From Acanthamoeba castellanii str. Neff (Eukaryota > Discosea > Longamoebia > Acanthamoebidae): a DNA stretch of 64,000 nt. Location: positions 566,319 through 630,318 of the forward strand of contig NW_004457268.1 of the NCBI RefSeq assembly GCF_000313135.1. Reading direction: 5' to 3'. Positions 20,992 through 31,735 of this stretch are shown here, piece by piece; position 1 is the first letter of the stretch, and every line of letters begins with the position of its first letter. Position numbers and translations under genes: made by a program. The notes beneath the pieces were generated by a model that was given only the letters and a program-made list of their open reading frames with translations, ran no database searches and was not told the DNA's origin.

Positions 20992-23470
20992 CACACACAC
21001 ACACACGACACACGACACACGACACACGACACACGAACTGTTCGCATTCTCACTCTTTGTCGTGTGTGGCGCAGCCCCGGCCGCCCCGCAGCCCTACAAG
21101 TTCTTCGACAGACACGTAGGAATGAAGGGAATGCAAATGATCAACTACCGCACCACGAGCGTGCCCGACCCGTCCAACCCGCAACGCACGATGCCCGTGG
21201 GCTGCCTGGTGGGCATCGCCAAGGAGGGCGAACGGATCGCGGGCCGCATGCAGCTGTTCGCCTCAGAGAAGAACACCACCCAGACGCTCGAAGGCCACGC
21301 CTGCTCGTTCGTCCGCTGGGGCAAGAACAACACCCAGCGCCTCTTCTGCTATGCCACACGCACCCCCTCCGAATCCATGGTACACGACCGCACACCACCG
21401 CACACGACCGCACACGCATGCTTAACGGGTGACTGGGTGACGTCGTGATCAGTTCCACGTGTACGAGCTGTCGCCGCCCAAGGACGAGAAGCCCTTCAAG
21501 AGGAAGAGCACGCCCATCTACTTCCCGCCCGAGGCCGCCGCCGATTTTCCCGTCGCCATGCAAGTGAGCGACAAGCACAAGGTACGCCTGTGTCGTGTGT
21601 CGTGTGTCGTGTGTCGTGTCGTGTCGTGTGTGTTTCTATACTGAATGCTTCGTCATTGTGTGTGCGCGCAGGTGGCGTACATCATCACCAAGTATGGCTA
21701 CCTCCACATCTTCGACATCCACTCGGCCGAGCTCATCTACATGAACCGCATTTCTGCCGACACCGTGTTCACCACCGTTCCCGCCTCTCACGGTTCGCCC
21801 TCCACCACCTCTGGTGCAGCTTGGATGGTGAGCTGCACATCTGCTGGTGTGTGTGTGTGTGTCCAAGTGCTGACGTCAGCTATGGTCACAGGTGGAATCG
21901 TGGGTTTGAACAAGTCGGGTCAGGTGTTGTCGGTCAGGCTCAACGAAGACGCCATCGTGTCCTACATCGCCCTGAAGCTCGACAAGCCGCGCCTGGTACG
22001 CGCCCTCGATAGGGTCACTACTCAACAACGATCCTACGCTCTAGAGCTCATTTATTTTTCTTTGTGTTTCTTTCTCTTTTCTTTTCTTGTGGTTCAGGCG
22101 TCTCGGTTCGCGGCGAGGAACGGTTGGGCGCTCACCCACCTCCCGCGTCAGCTGGACCAGCTCATCCGCCAGGGCCAGTACACCGATGCTGCCACCCTCA
22201 TCTTCCGTACGCCGCTCTCTGCTTTGCGTCGTGTCGCGTTTGTCGTGTGTGTGTCGTGTACGTGTGCAGGCTTCGCTTTAACCGTGTGTCGTGTCGGGCC
22301 GAACAGAGTACCCGAACGAGGACCTGCGCACGCCCGAAAACCTGCAGAAGTTCCTCAACGCGCCGTTCACGCCGGGCCAGACGACGCCCGCCATGCAGTA
22401 CTTCAACTTCGCGCTGACCAAGGGCAAGCTCAACCGATACGAGACCCTCGAACTCGCCCGCGCCGGTACCTGCCATCGTTTCAGCTCTGCCTTGCCATCG
22501 TCTAAACTCACAACCAACGACACACACACACACACACACGACACACGACAGTGGTGAAGCAGAACAGAGGCGACCTGCTCACGACGTGGATGCAGGAGGA
22601 CAAACTGGACTGCAGCGAGGAGCTGGGCGATATGATGGCCGGGCTGGACCCGCGGGTGGCGTCGACCATCTACCAGCGCGTGGGCGCCCACGAGAAGGTC
22701 ATCCGCGCGTTCGTTGACATGGGCGAGTCGCACCGGATCGTGCCCTACTGCGACGCCACGGGCTACGCCCCCAAGGTCGACTTCGCCGCCCAGATCGCGA
22801 CCTTCCTCCAGACCAACCCGCCGCAGGCCGTCTCGCTGGCCATTGGCGTGCTCGAACGGACACCACCGCTCCTTCCCGTTGAGAAGGTACGCACACACCG
22901 CACACACCGCACACACCGCACACACCGCACACACCGCACACACCGCACACACCGCACACACCGCACACACCGCACCGCACACCACGCAAGGTTGTCAGAC
23001 TGATGTGGAATGTGTGGAATGCAGATCATTGAGCTGTTCGTTCAGGCGCAGCGCTTGCCAGATCTGACGAGCGTCTTCCAGATGGCCCTCAAGAACAACA
23101 AGCCCGGTACGGCCCATTGTTTTCTGTATTAACATTAGAACCACCTGAGCTCACACGCCGCCTTCGTCTTCGTTCTTTTGGCACTCCCCCCACAGAGCAA
23201 AGCCACGCGCAGACGCGATTCCTTGAAATGCTGCTCTCCACCGGTCAAGTGCCCATCGCAGGTACCCGTCTTCCCCTGCACCTGTGCGGTGGTGTGCGGC
23301 ACGAGGGTCTCATGGAGCTTATGCGCGTTGTTTGCTTGTGTCTAGACCGCATATTGGCAACCAATGCGTTGACCTACTTCGATCTGGGCTACATCTCCAT
23401 GCTGTGCGACAAGGTGGGCCTCCACGAGCGCGGCGCCTACCTGCGCAGCAGGATGAGCCAACGCATGTAA
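20116..23470 (+). CDS. Truncated clathrin heavy chain (N-terminal propeller and linker/ankle only)
   Basis: Fourteen exons, about 655 residues, against about 1,675 for normal clathrin heavy chain. Signature segments in order: GDSISFTAISMESDKRICVQ, ADSAIINPKLSLLALL, YKFFDRHVGMKGMQMINYRT, YFPPEAAADFPVAMQVSDKH, VAYIITKYGYLHIFDIHSAE, LIYMNRISADTVF, GGIVGLNKSGQVLSVRLNED, GQTTPAMQYFNFALTKGKLN, WMQEDKLDCSEELGDMM and RILATNALTYFDLGYISMLC. It then stops in YLRSRMSQRM at TAA 23468-23470. The terminal beta-propeller that binds adaptors and the start of the alpha-zigzag are present. The distal and proximal legs and the trimerisation hub are absent, and nothing clathrin-like follows before the next gene. 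It might act as an adaptor-binding competitor; a normal heavy chain presumably exists elsewhere. Introns carry GTGTCG, AC and GCACACACC repeats. Confidence 0.88.
20953..21035. repeat. Intronic (AC)n and ACACACG microsatellite
   Basis: A dinucleotide array running into CACGACA units, in the clathrin-like gene intron that begins GTAAC at about 20950. Confidence 0.9.
22891..22984. repeat. Intronic nonanucleotide repeat (GCACACACC)n
   Basis: About ten tandem nonamers directly after a GTAC donor in the clathrin-like gene, ending in a degenerate CCGCACCGCAC. It is open in all frames on both strands, producing spurious frames of Thr-His-Arg or Cys-Gly-Val type. Confidence 0.9.
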
Positions 23471-23979
23471 CGATCCACTGCATACATCCACCAACCGGCT
23501 CCTGCTCCTCTTCTTGACCCACACACGCCCCTCCTTCATCCTACCCCTGTAGTTAGTTTGTCATTGTTGTATTCATTTTCTTTCTGTTGACAACAAAGAT
23601 GATCAGCTCATCACTGTGCCAATCTTGATGTGGCTGTGTGCCAAGAGATGTAATGTGTGTTTTGTGTTCCTGAGTGTGCATCCATAACCTCATAGCAGAC
23701 TCACCCAACAGCTTTGGTGCCACTACCCCTCCCATACCCAAGCTCAGGCTTCAGAGAGAAGAGACGTGCCCAATGGGCAATCAGAGTAGGTGCGATTTGC
23801 GATTGGCGTGCATTTTCATGCGAGCGCACAATTCTCGCGCCTTTGTGACCGCGGGCCACTCATTTCCCGACCATTTCTTCGTCTTGGCTACGTTCTTGGC
23901 CCCCACTTGTGTTTTTGCTCGTTCCATCTCCAAGCCAGTTCTTCGTCTTCCAGAGCACCCCATCAACAACATTCACCAT
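23471..23979. other. Intergenic between the clathrin-like gene and the VIT1/CCC1 gene
   Basis: No gene recognised on either strand; lower GC than the coding flanks. It contains the clathrin-like 3' end and presumably the transporter promoter. There is no continuation of clathrin leg sequence. Confidence 0.5.
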
Positions 23980-25513
23980 GGCCGAACACACAGGTATACT
24001 ACAAACAATCTCGAAATCAAGTCAAAAATCGAGATTCTCATCTTCCAACTTGGAAATTCGATCTTGATTTCAATTTATGCGCTGTACTCGATGCAGAGGA
24101 AACGAATTTGCTGCAGCCGACGAGCAGGTTTCAGCTGCTGAAGGACATTCTCGGTCTCTACCCGGCCATTGATGGCGAGAAGCACAAGTCAACTGTACGA
24201 CCTCCCAATCGCGAATCAATTCATTTATAATGAACGATTATTATTGATTTTAGCTTTTTTAAATCGCCGACTCTGCTTTCGCGGATTTAATCATCTGATC
24301 TTATGAGTACTTGCTTTCTTTGCGATCCAGCTGGGCACTGCGGGCTGGCTGCGAGCCGGCGTGCTGGGGGCCAACGACGCCATCGTCTCCGTCGCCGCCG
24401 TCATGGCACGTCTCTTCTTTTTTTCATTTTTTTCATTTTTCAGAATATTTATATTATATTTTTAATTTTTTTGCATAATCTGTGCGATATTTTTTTCACG
24501 TGCTAATTCTTATATTTATTAATAAATATTTTACAAAATTATAGGTGGGCGTGGCGGCCAATCAGTCGAACTCGCAGGGCCAGGTCCTGATCGCGGCCCT
24601 CGCCGCCCTCTTCGCCGGCGCGCTCTCGATGGCCGTCGGCGAATACGTCTCCGTCGCCTCCCAGAAGGACATGGAGGACGCCGATCTCGAAAAGTACCCT
24701 TCCTGCCCCGCGCGTGTCGTGCGTCGTGTGCGATCGCCAACCCGCGTGTGTCATGCGTGTCGTGTGTCGTGTGTCGTGTGTCGTGCGTGTGTGCGATTTT
24801 GGTGTAGGGAGCGGTGGGAGCTGGAGAACAATCCCGAGGGCGAGCTGGAGGAGCTGAGCCTGCTCTATCAGGAGCGCGGCGTCGATCCGGTCACCGCCAC
24901 CGAAGTCGCCCGTCAGCTGATGGCCAAGGACGCCCTCCAGGCCCACGCCATCGAAGAACTCGGCATCCGCGACTTCTCTCAGGTGTGTGTCGCCGTGTCG
25001 TGTCGTGTCGTGTCGTGTCGTGTCGTGTCGTGTCGTGTCGTGTCGTGTCGTGTCGTGTCGTGTCGTGTCGTGTCGTTGCTGACGGGTGGTGGGCTGTGGT
25101 CATAGGCACGTCCGTTCGCGGCGGGTATGGTGTCGTTCGCGATGTTCATTACCTTCGGCTGCATTCCGCTGCTGGTCGGCGCTTGGATTCCCTACCGCTG
25201 GTACGCCATCGGCGCCATCACCGGCGTCTCGCTCATCCTCCTCGCCATCTCCGGTACGCCACACACACCCCCCGCAGCCCCATGTATTGCAACCCAATGT
25301 CTTACCTGCGCTGTGTGTGCGGTTGTGCGCGTGTCGTGTGTCGTGTGTGGTGCGGAAACAGGTGCTGTCGGTGCGTTCTTTGGTGGCGCGAACATGCTGT
25401 TGGGCGCGTTCCGAGTGACGTACGGCGGTGCGCTGGCGATGGCCATCACCATCGGCGTGGGATTCCTCAGCGAGACCCTCAACATCAGCGACATGAGCTA
25501 CCGCGACGAGTGA
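23980..25513 (+). CDS. VIT1/CCC1-family vacuolar iron/manganese transporter
   Basis: Predicted five-helix membrane transporter that moves Fe(II)/Mn(II) into a vacuolar or lysosomal compartment. Segments in order: LRAGVLGANDAIVSVAAVMV (helix 1 with conserved Asn/Asp), ALFAGALSMAVGEYVSVASQ (helix 2 with the family GEY motif), the cytosolic Glu-rich metal-binding loop (ERWELENNPEGELEELSLLY to AHAIEELGIRDFSQ), FAAGMVSFAMFITFGCIPLL, WYAIGAITGVSLILLAIS and GGALAMAITIGVGFLSETLN. Seven exons. The first exon encodes only M-A-E-H-T plus one base. The intron after VAAVM begins GC rather than GT (24404) and ends TATAG at 24544. The intron after RDFSQ is mostly TGTCG repeats. Confidence 0.9.
24995..25076. 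repeat. Intronic (TGTCG)n microsatellite, about 16 copies
   Basis: A nearly perfect pentamer array filling most of an intron of the VIT1/CCC1 gene. Confidence 0.92.
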
Positions 25514-25736
25514 TCACCGCCTGCCCCCCTCACCCCAATCTCTCTCTCTCTTTCTCTTTCACCCACACCCACCACACAACACGTCGTATGTATTGTACGT
25601 CAAATTTACTTGACTTTAATATTTAACAATTATTGTTATTTTCACTGCTCAAAACAAAAAACACAAAAAAGAGTTATTATTTATTTAATTATTTATAAGT
25701 TTGCACAACCTCGCAAGGTCCTGCTGTCTTGTTGTT

Positions 25737-27508
25737 TTAGAGTCGCCCTGGCAGGCCCACTGGTCGGCTGCCGTGGGTGGCGAGATAGGCTGCGAGCTCG
25801 TCCGCCTGCTCCCGCTCGCGCGCGGGGTCGGGCTTGACTGTCGCGAAGTTGCCCACGCGAATCCCAAAGTAGTCGACGTGGTACCGCACGCCCTCGTACA
25901 GATCTATGCTCAGCAAATCTGAACACCTCTTTGGGTCATCGCCTACCACACAACAACACAACACACGGTCAGGTACGGTTGCGTGTCGCCCCTCAACCCA
26001 CCCGCCGAGCGCTTCGCACACACACAGCCCCGGAAGAGTACCAAGGTCACAGATGGCCAAAGGGTCCTTGTTCATGCCGTCGCCATAGAATGCCTCGCCA
26101 CCGAAATGGAAGGGACACCCATTCCCATCCGCATCGCACGGGCCGAGCCCTGGTGATTCAAGACATGACGACCACGACCACGACCACGACCACGACACCG
26201 AGAAATCAGGAACTTGATGCTCCAGTTCTGGTGAGTTGTGGCGCAAGCGTCAGTACGAACCGAAGAAGCCGCTGCAGCAAGGCGCCATGTGCACGACGAT
26301 GTCCTTCCAATGGACCACCCGCCACGACTCGATCCCCAGCGAGTTGAAGGCCTTCGCGAAGCCCGTGTCCCCGACCCTGATGTCGCATACGACACACACG
26401 GCACACACGGCACACAGATAAGCGAAGATCGCTAGCGCAGCGTGGACTGGTCTAGGCGCACCTGGGCGAGCCAAAGGTGTAGACCTTGATCTGGTTCCCG
26501 TTAGGCTCCGATGAGGCGGCGTGGAAAGCAAAGATCGAGGCCAGCGCTCCGCCGAGCGAGTGGCCTGCGGGGCCGTCGTGTGTGAGACAAGCTTGCTTTG
26601 GAGGCGTTGTTTGTTTAGTTATTGTTATTGTTAGTTGTATTTATATTTATTGTTATTGTTATTGTTATTGTTATTGTTGTTGCTATTATTGATTTTGACT
26701 TGGGTACCCGTGGCCATGACTTGATAGTCGGGGAACTTGCTTGTCACGCCGACGAAGGCATTCATGAGCCCGGACTCCAGAAGGCTCTGGTAGTACCAGC
26801 AGAAGCCCTTGTGAATGTTGAACTTGACCTGTGTATTGGTTGTGTATTGGTTGTCGTTGTTGTTGGTTGTTTGAAGAACAAGATGAGGCGGCGAGCAGTA
26901 ACCTCAAACCCGGGGAGAGATGGTGCACACCTCGCTGGTGATTTCGCACAGGTCGACGTAGTGTAAGACGTTGTCGAGAGATGTCACGATGTCGTGCAGG
27001 GCGTCCAGCGTGCCGTTGGTGCCCTTGAAGGCCACGATGATCTCCTTCCTGCAGTCGCACATAGTTCGCAAGTTGGTCTATGCAGCACGTGTGGTGCGAG
27101 GGAGTTTGCAGCGTGACCTGTCATCATCGACGCCAATGTAGGCGAATGCGTCGCTGGTCTCGGCGGTGGAGGCGAAGGTTTGGAGTGGGTGGAAGGTGGA
27201 CGACAGGTTGCCGTTCATCTCAGGGTTCTTGAAATTCCAAGACAGGATCTGGTGGTGTTCTCCGCCGTTCAGCACCCCGACGGCAGCGGCGTTGAGAGAG
27301 AGAGAGAGAGAAAGAGAGACCTTGGGGGGGAGCAGCCGAGGAGGCGTCAAAAACTTACCGCACTCGGCGGAGCGTAGGCGCTGGCAGAGTAGTAGACCAT
27401 CCTGCGGGCCAGGAGGTGATCGTAGGGCGCCTTGGCGCTGTACGTGCCGGACTTGGCCGTTGCACACGAAACGAAAAACAAAAAACACAGCACCACAACG
27501 CAACGCAT
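25737..27508 (-). CDS. Secreted class 3 (fungal-type) lipase
   Basis: Predicted extracellular or lysosomal triacylglycerol lipase or phospholipase. Signal peptide MRCVVVLCFLFFVSCATA, then YDHLLARRMVYYSASAYA. The oxyanion strand reads KEIIVAFKGTNGTLDALHDI. The lid and nucleophile region reads FVGVTSKFPDYQVMATGHSL then GGALASIFAFHAA, giving the GHSLGG elbow with the catalytic Ser. It continues VYTFGSPR, then GFAKAFNSLGIESWRVVHWK then DIVVHM with the catalytic Asp, and CSDLLSIDLYEGVRYHVDYF with the likely catalytic His before FGIRVG. All triad residues are visible. Eight or so exons. The join between the exon ending near FFGSY (about 26240) and the one containing CDADGNGCPFHFGGEAFYGD is uncertain. 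Confidence 0.85.
27294..27319. repeat. Short (GA)n tract in a lipase intron
   Basis: An AG/GA run of about 25 bases on the plus strand, a CT tract on the gene's own strand, just upstream of a splice acceptor. It may serve as the pyrimidine tract. Confidence 0.6.
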
Positions 27509-27733
27509 CGTCTCCTCTCTCTTCACAGAAGAGAGCTCTTTTGATATCAACCCTCTCCACTTCCTCTTCTTGTTCTTGCCCCCTCGCGTACTGCTAAAAA
27601 AGGCAACGCTTTCCTTTTTTGGTGATTGGATGAAGTAGGCCAAGGAACGGCTTTTTCTTTTCTTCTTCTTGTAGGTGGCTGGCTTGCTGTAGGTCTATTC
27701 TTCTTCTCTATTCTCTTGTTCTCTTATTGAATC

Positions 27734-29500
27734 ATGGAGGGACACCATCAACAAGATACGTCCTACGAGGGTGAGGTGGGCGAGGGAGACCAGCTGGAGG
27801 ACCAGCATGTTGTGCTGGCCCCCGCCGGCCACCATCAACATCACCACCAGCACCATCACCAAGGCGGACACCACCACCATCAACACCAGCACAACAGCGG
27901 TCCTCTGCCGCCTCACATGGGCCAGACTGCTGCTGGCCCCCTCCCCATTCCCTGCAAATTCTTTGCAATGGGGATCTGCAAGTACGGCGAGAACTGTCGC
28001 TTCGCCCATTTCGTACGTGCCCTCCATTGTGGCTTTAATCTCGATTTTGAGGCTAAAATTTGGACCCATTTTGGCGAATCAAGATCCCCCAGCGACCATG
28101 GAATGGGACGAGGGGCAGGGGAGGGCACCGTGGTCATCGAGGGGGTCGAGTAGGAATGGCCGCGCCTGCAGATGGGGGCGTCGCGCCTGGGATGATCGCC
28201 GTGGGAGGCATCGCTCCTCAGCATCAGCGCAGCTACATGGGCGCCGGCCAACATCCAGGATTCCAGCATCAGCAGCTTCAACATCATCACAACAATCGAG
28301 GAGGATTCGTCCCTCGCGGCCGCGGCTATGGAGGAGCCGGCGGCTACATGGGCCGGGGGAGGGGCGGCTATCATCATGGCGGCGATCAGCGGCCGTACGG
28401 CAAGCCACCAGGCACCGACTACGAGAAGAAGGAGGAGCGGAAGGAGCAAATCGTCGACTTCTTCCTCGTGCTCGATCTCGAGGGTAAGCAAGAGATCCTC
28501 GAATTCCCTGTCGCCATCGTTAACGTCAAGACCCTCGAGGTCGAGGACTTCTTCCACAGGTATGCTCACTTGCCCCCTTCCATTGGACATCAACATCTGC
28601 TTCATCTCTTGCGCCGTAATCTGATTTTGATTTAGATTTTCGATTGGCTAACGTCAACGTCGTTGTTCTAAGGTACGTTCGTCCGGTCACCTTCTCGGAC
28701 GAGCAGCTGGCGCAGTACATCAACGGCAAGTACGGCAAGTTCGGGCTGACCGAGAAGTGGTTCGAGAGCGCCATGCCCTTCACCGATGTGCTGGTCCAGT
28801 TCAACGACTGGCTCGGTCACCACGGCCTCCTCCACTCTATCCTCAGGAGTGGTACGCCCGCCCATCCGCCATCAGCACCTGCCTCCCACCGCCCAGACGA
28901 TGTCCCAGTCTCTGACGTTGTGTGTCGTACGTGTCGTGCGTGTGTCGTGCGTGTCGTGTTGTGTCGTGTGCCATCGTGTGTTGTGTGTGCGATAAATAGA
29001 GGACGGCGAGGAGACGGGAGAGGAGCGGCAAGCGGCCTACTCGTTCCTGTTCGTGACGTGCGGGAACTGGGACATCAAGACGCAGATCCCGCGCCAGTGC
29101 GCCATCTCCAAGTTCGACATGCCGGGCTACTTCCACGAGTGGGTCAACCTCAAGGACGTCTACCTCAACTTCTACAAGCACAAGGCCCTCGGCATGAGGT
29201 CCATGCTGTCCGGCCTCGGCATCCAGCTCGAGGGCGACCACCACAGCGGCAAGGACGACGTCCACAACATCTGCAAGGTGCCCACTGTTGTGCAACCACT
29301 TTTGCTCGCACTCTGATGACTTACTCTGTGTCTGTATGTGCTGTGCTGTGTGCTGTGTGTCGTGTGTGTGCGTGTCGTGTCGTGTCGTGTCGTGGTAGAT
29401 TGTGATGAGGATGGTGAACGATGGCGCGCTGGTCGAACCGACGGCCAAGAGGGCCATCGAAACGGGCTATGTAACCTACAAGTACCAGCACCGCGTGTAA
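27734..29500 (+). CDS. CCCH zinc finger fused to an ERI1-type DEDDh 3'-5' exoribonuclease
   Basis: Predicted RNA-binding exonuclease. Residues 1-70 are acidic then very rich in His and Gln. A CCCH finger follows: CKFFAMGICKYGENCRFAH (C-x7-C-x5-C-x3-H). A low-complexity Gly/Arg/His/Gln section with RGRGYGG-type RGG boxes comes next. The exonuclease domain has FFLVLDLEGKQEILEFPVAI (first Asp and Glu), FTDVLVQFNDWL, FVTCGNWDIKTQIPRQCAI (third acidic residue), GLGIQLEGDHHSGKDDVHNI (His and last Asp), ending TYKYQHRV. ERI1 relatives trim histone mRNA, 5.8S rRNA or small RNAs. Normal ERI1 carries a SAP domain instead of a CCCH finger. Introns at about 28014-28150, 28560-28672, 28852-29000 and 29278-29398 are approximate. 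Confidence 0.85.
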
Positions 29501-29729
29501 GCTTACACGCGAGAGTCCCCGCCCCCCCGCCCGCCACACGAACTGCCCGCCACACCCAACCAACCATCCATCCAACCAGCCACACCGGCGTCGGTAGAGA
29601 GAGCCTGCCCCGCCCGCCCACGCCCCTCCAGCCACACAAAAATTACCCACTAAATCCGCCAATCAACTCTTCTAAACGTGTGTCGTGTGTCATGCTCGCG
29701 CGCGGTGGTATGTACAACATGTGCGATGT

Positions 29730-31367
29730 TTATGAGTGCTTGAAGACCTGGATGATGTTCTGCTTGGTGGGCCGCAACATGAGGTCACACGCCCCCAGCC
29801 GAAACTGGTGTGTCGTGTGTGTCGTGTGTCCCCAACCGCGACAACGGAATCGAGTCAGGCCATCTCAGGAGATTGGATGAAGGTGGTGTGGAAGAGACGA
29901 AGGCCTACCTTTCCGGCGGGGCTCTGGTGGATGTCGAGCCCGTGGGGTAGCACCAGGGTCCACCCGCTCGAGAACACCACTTCCCGCTCGCCCCGGTTGT
30001 CGAAGCTGGCGAGCAGCTCGACCCCGTGCGCCTGCACAGCAACGTGGTGTCACACGGCCATTCGAGTATTGAAGGGGGACAACGTGCGCGCGCGTGTGTG
30101 GCATCGTACCTTAAGGCTGTCGGTGAGCTCGTTGAGCGCGGACTGGAGGGTGTCGAGCTGCATGTCGTTCTCGAAGGCCGTCACGACGTGGATGCGGAGG
30201 CACGGGCGGGTCACCTTGCGATTGATCCGCACCACCAGCTCGCAGAACCGGATCAAGTTGTACACCTGTTGACCAAAGGAGACACTATTCAGACCACAAT
30301 GCGTGCGTGTGCGGTGCGTGCGGTGCGTGCGTGTGCGCACCTGATGAGTGTGGCACAGGTTGGGGTCCCTGATCCATATCTCCTGGCTGTCCACGATGTA
30401 GGCCGCGAAGATGGACTCAAAGTTGCGGCCCAGCTGGCCCTCTTCGATATTGATCAGCCCTCCCTCGTGCGGCGTTCTGTTATACACGCGTCACGCAGCC
30501 GCATTAAGGAAATGCTAGAACGTCGCTGTAAGGTGGCGGTATAATCGCCGGCTTTAAGGAGGCGGCGGGCGGTACGGGAGAGAGAGCGAGCCGGACTGCG
30601 CAGGAGCCGCGGGAGCCGGGCCGCCGGACATGTAGGGCGAAGGCGGGGCACCGGGCTCTGCGCCACGATAGGGAACCGGCGAGGACGGAAAAGAGGGAGA
30701 GGAAGCTTTGGCGCTCGTAACTGTGTAGCGTTCACCGCACGCACCGCACGCACACCGCAGGATGTTTAGCGAAGTCTTGCGCCAAAGCCACAAGAGCGAG
30801 CGGTACGACGCGGAGCGCACCAAGCGGCTGTGTGGAGACCGATGAGGACCCGCGCGAGGGCAGGTCGGCCGGCGGAGAAGGCAGCACCAGCGCGCCCGGA
30901 TCCGTCACGAGACTGCCACCGCCGCCGCCTCCACCACCTCTCGACCTGCATCATCCGCTGCACTTGTAAGCCGCGGCTGCATTCCGTAGTGGTGCTAGTG
31001 TGTCGTTGGTGGAGAAGAAGGCGGTACGAGGACTGCTGCTGGGCGAGAAGGGTCTTGAGCTCCTCGGCACGGTTCATGTAGTCCACCACCTTCCCCTTCA
31101 GGGTGTCCACTATCCGCGGGTTGCGCTCCACTACACATCTCGCCAAAGTAGTGCGTTGTGGTGAGTTTGGAGTGCAAAAGAAGAAGCAAGTAGAAAAAGG
31201 ATGCAAGATGTTTGGGGGGGGAGGGGTACTCTTGAGCACGGAGAGGAAGGCATCGAGGGCGAGGGAGTAGAGGCGCACTGCCTCTTGGTAGTTGCCCGCG
31301 GCATCCTGCTGGGCAGCCGTCTGCACCAGCCCCAACCCCTGCTGCAGCAACCGCGAGCAGTCTGCCA
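29730..31367 (-). CDS. MITD1: MITD1-like protein (MIT domain plus phospholipase-D-like C-terminal domain)
   Basis: Predicted ESCRT-III-binding protein of late cytokinesis. The N-terminal MIT domain reads GLGLVQTAAQQDAAGNYQEA then VRLYSLALDAFLSVLKS, continuing RIVDTLKGKVVDYMNRAEEL. A Pro/Ser-rich linker follows. The C-terminal domain has INIEEGQLGRNFESIFAAYI, WIRDPNLCHTHQ, LIRFCELVVRINRKVTRPCL, VTAFENDMQLDTLQSALNEL, REVVFSSGWTLVLPHGLDIH and FRLGACDLMLRPTKQNIIQV ending F-K-H-S, a clear MITD1 C-terminal match. The start MADCSRLL is used because it gives a complete MIT domain; an upstream exon cannot be excluded. The exon structure of the linker (30550-31000) is unclear. Confidence 0.85.
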
Positions 31368-31735
31368 TCTCTTGTGCCTTGGTTGACAATTTTACTTTAT
31401 TTCTTTTTATTAAATTTTATTATCATTGCGATTTATCGCAGTTTCGATTGCCACGTCACACCTTGGCCAGCACTGTATCAGGTATGATAAAATGTTTATG
31501 TAGAGTGTGATTGTTTTGAACACTTCAAAACCATCATCCGAATATAGAGAGGGCTGAATGGAGAAGATAGAGGAGAGTAGGAGAGACAGCATACTGTCTG
31601 TTGAGGGTGGGTGTGGTGCCTCAGAGAAGCAGGCACCTCCCACGCGCGGCATCTGCAGCGATCATGAAGAGTAGAGAAGAGAAGAGAAGAGAAGGTGTCG
31701 ACGGGTCCGCTTGGGAGTGGTCGAATGGCGCCTGT
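31368..31735. other. Intergenic between MITD1 and the Jonah-type lectin
   Basis: AT-richer stretch without a recognisable gene. It contains the lectin 3' end (right side) and the MITD1 leader (left side), with GAAGAGAAGAGAAGAG repeats at 31673-31696. Confidence 0.5.

Noticed and set aside
22891..22984. A CRISPR-like array of regular short repeats
   Set aside because: Nine-base units without spacers inside an intron of a spliced gene; this is a microsatellite, not a CRISPR array.
31410..31652. A minus-strand frame upstream of MITD1 as its first exon
   Set aside because: No MIT-like sequence and no convincing splice into MADCSRLL; the MIT domain is complete without it.
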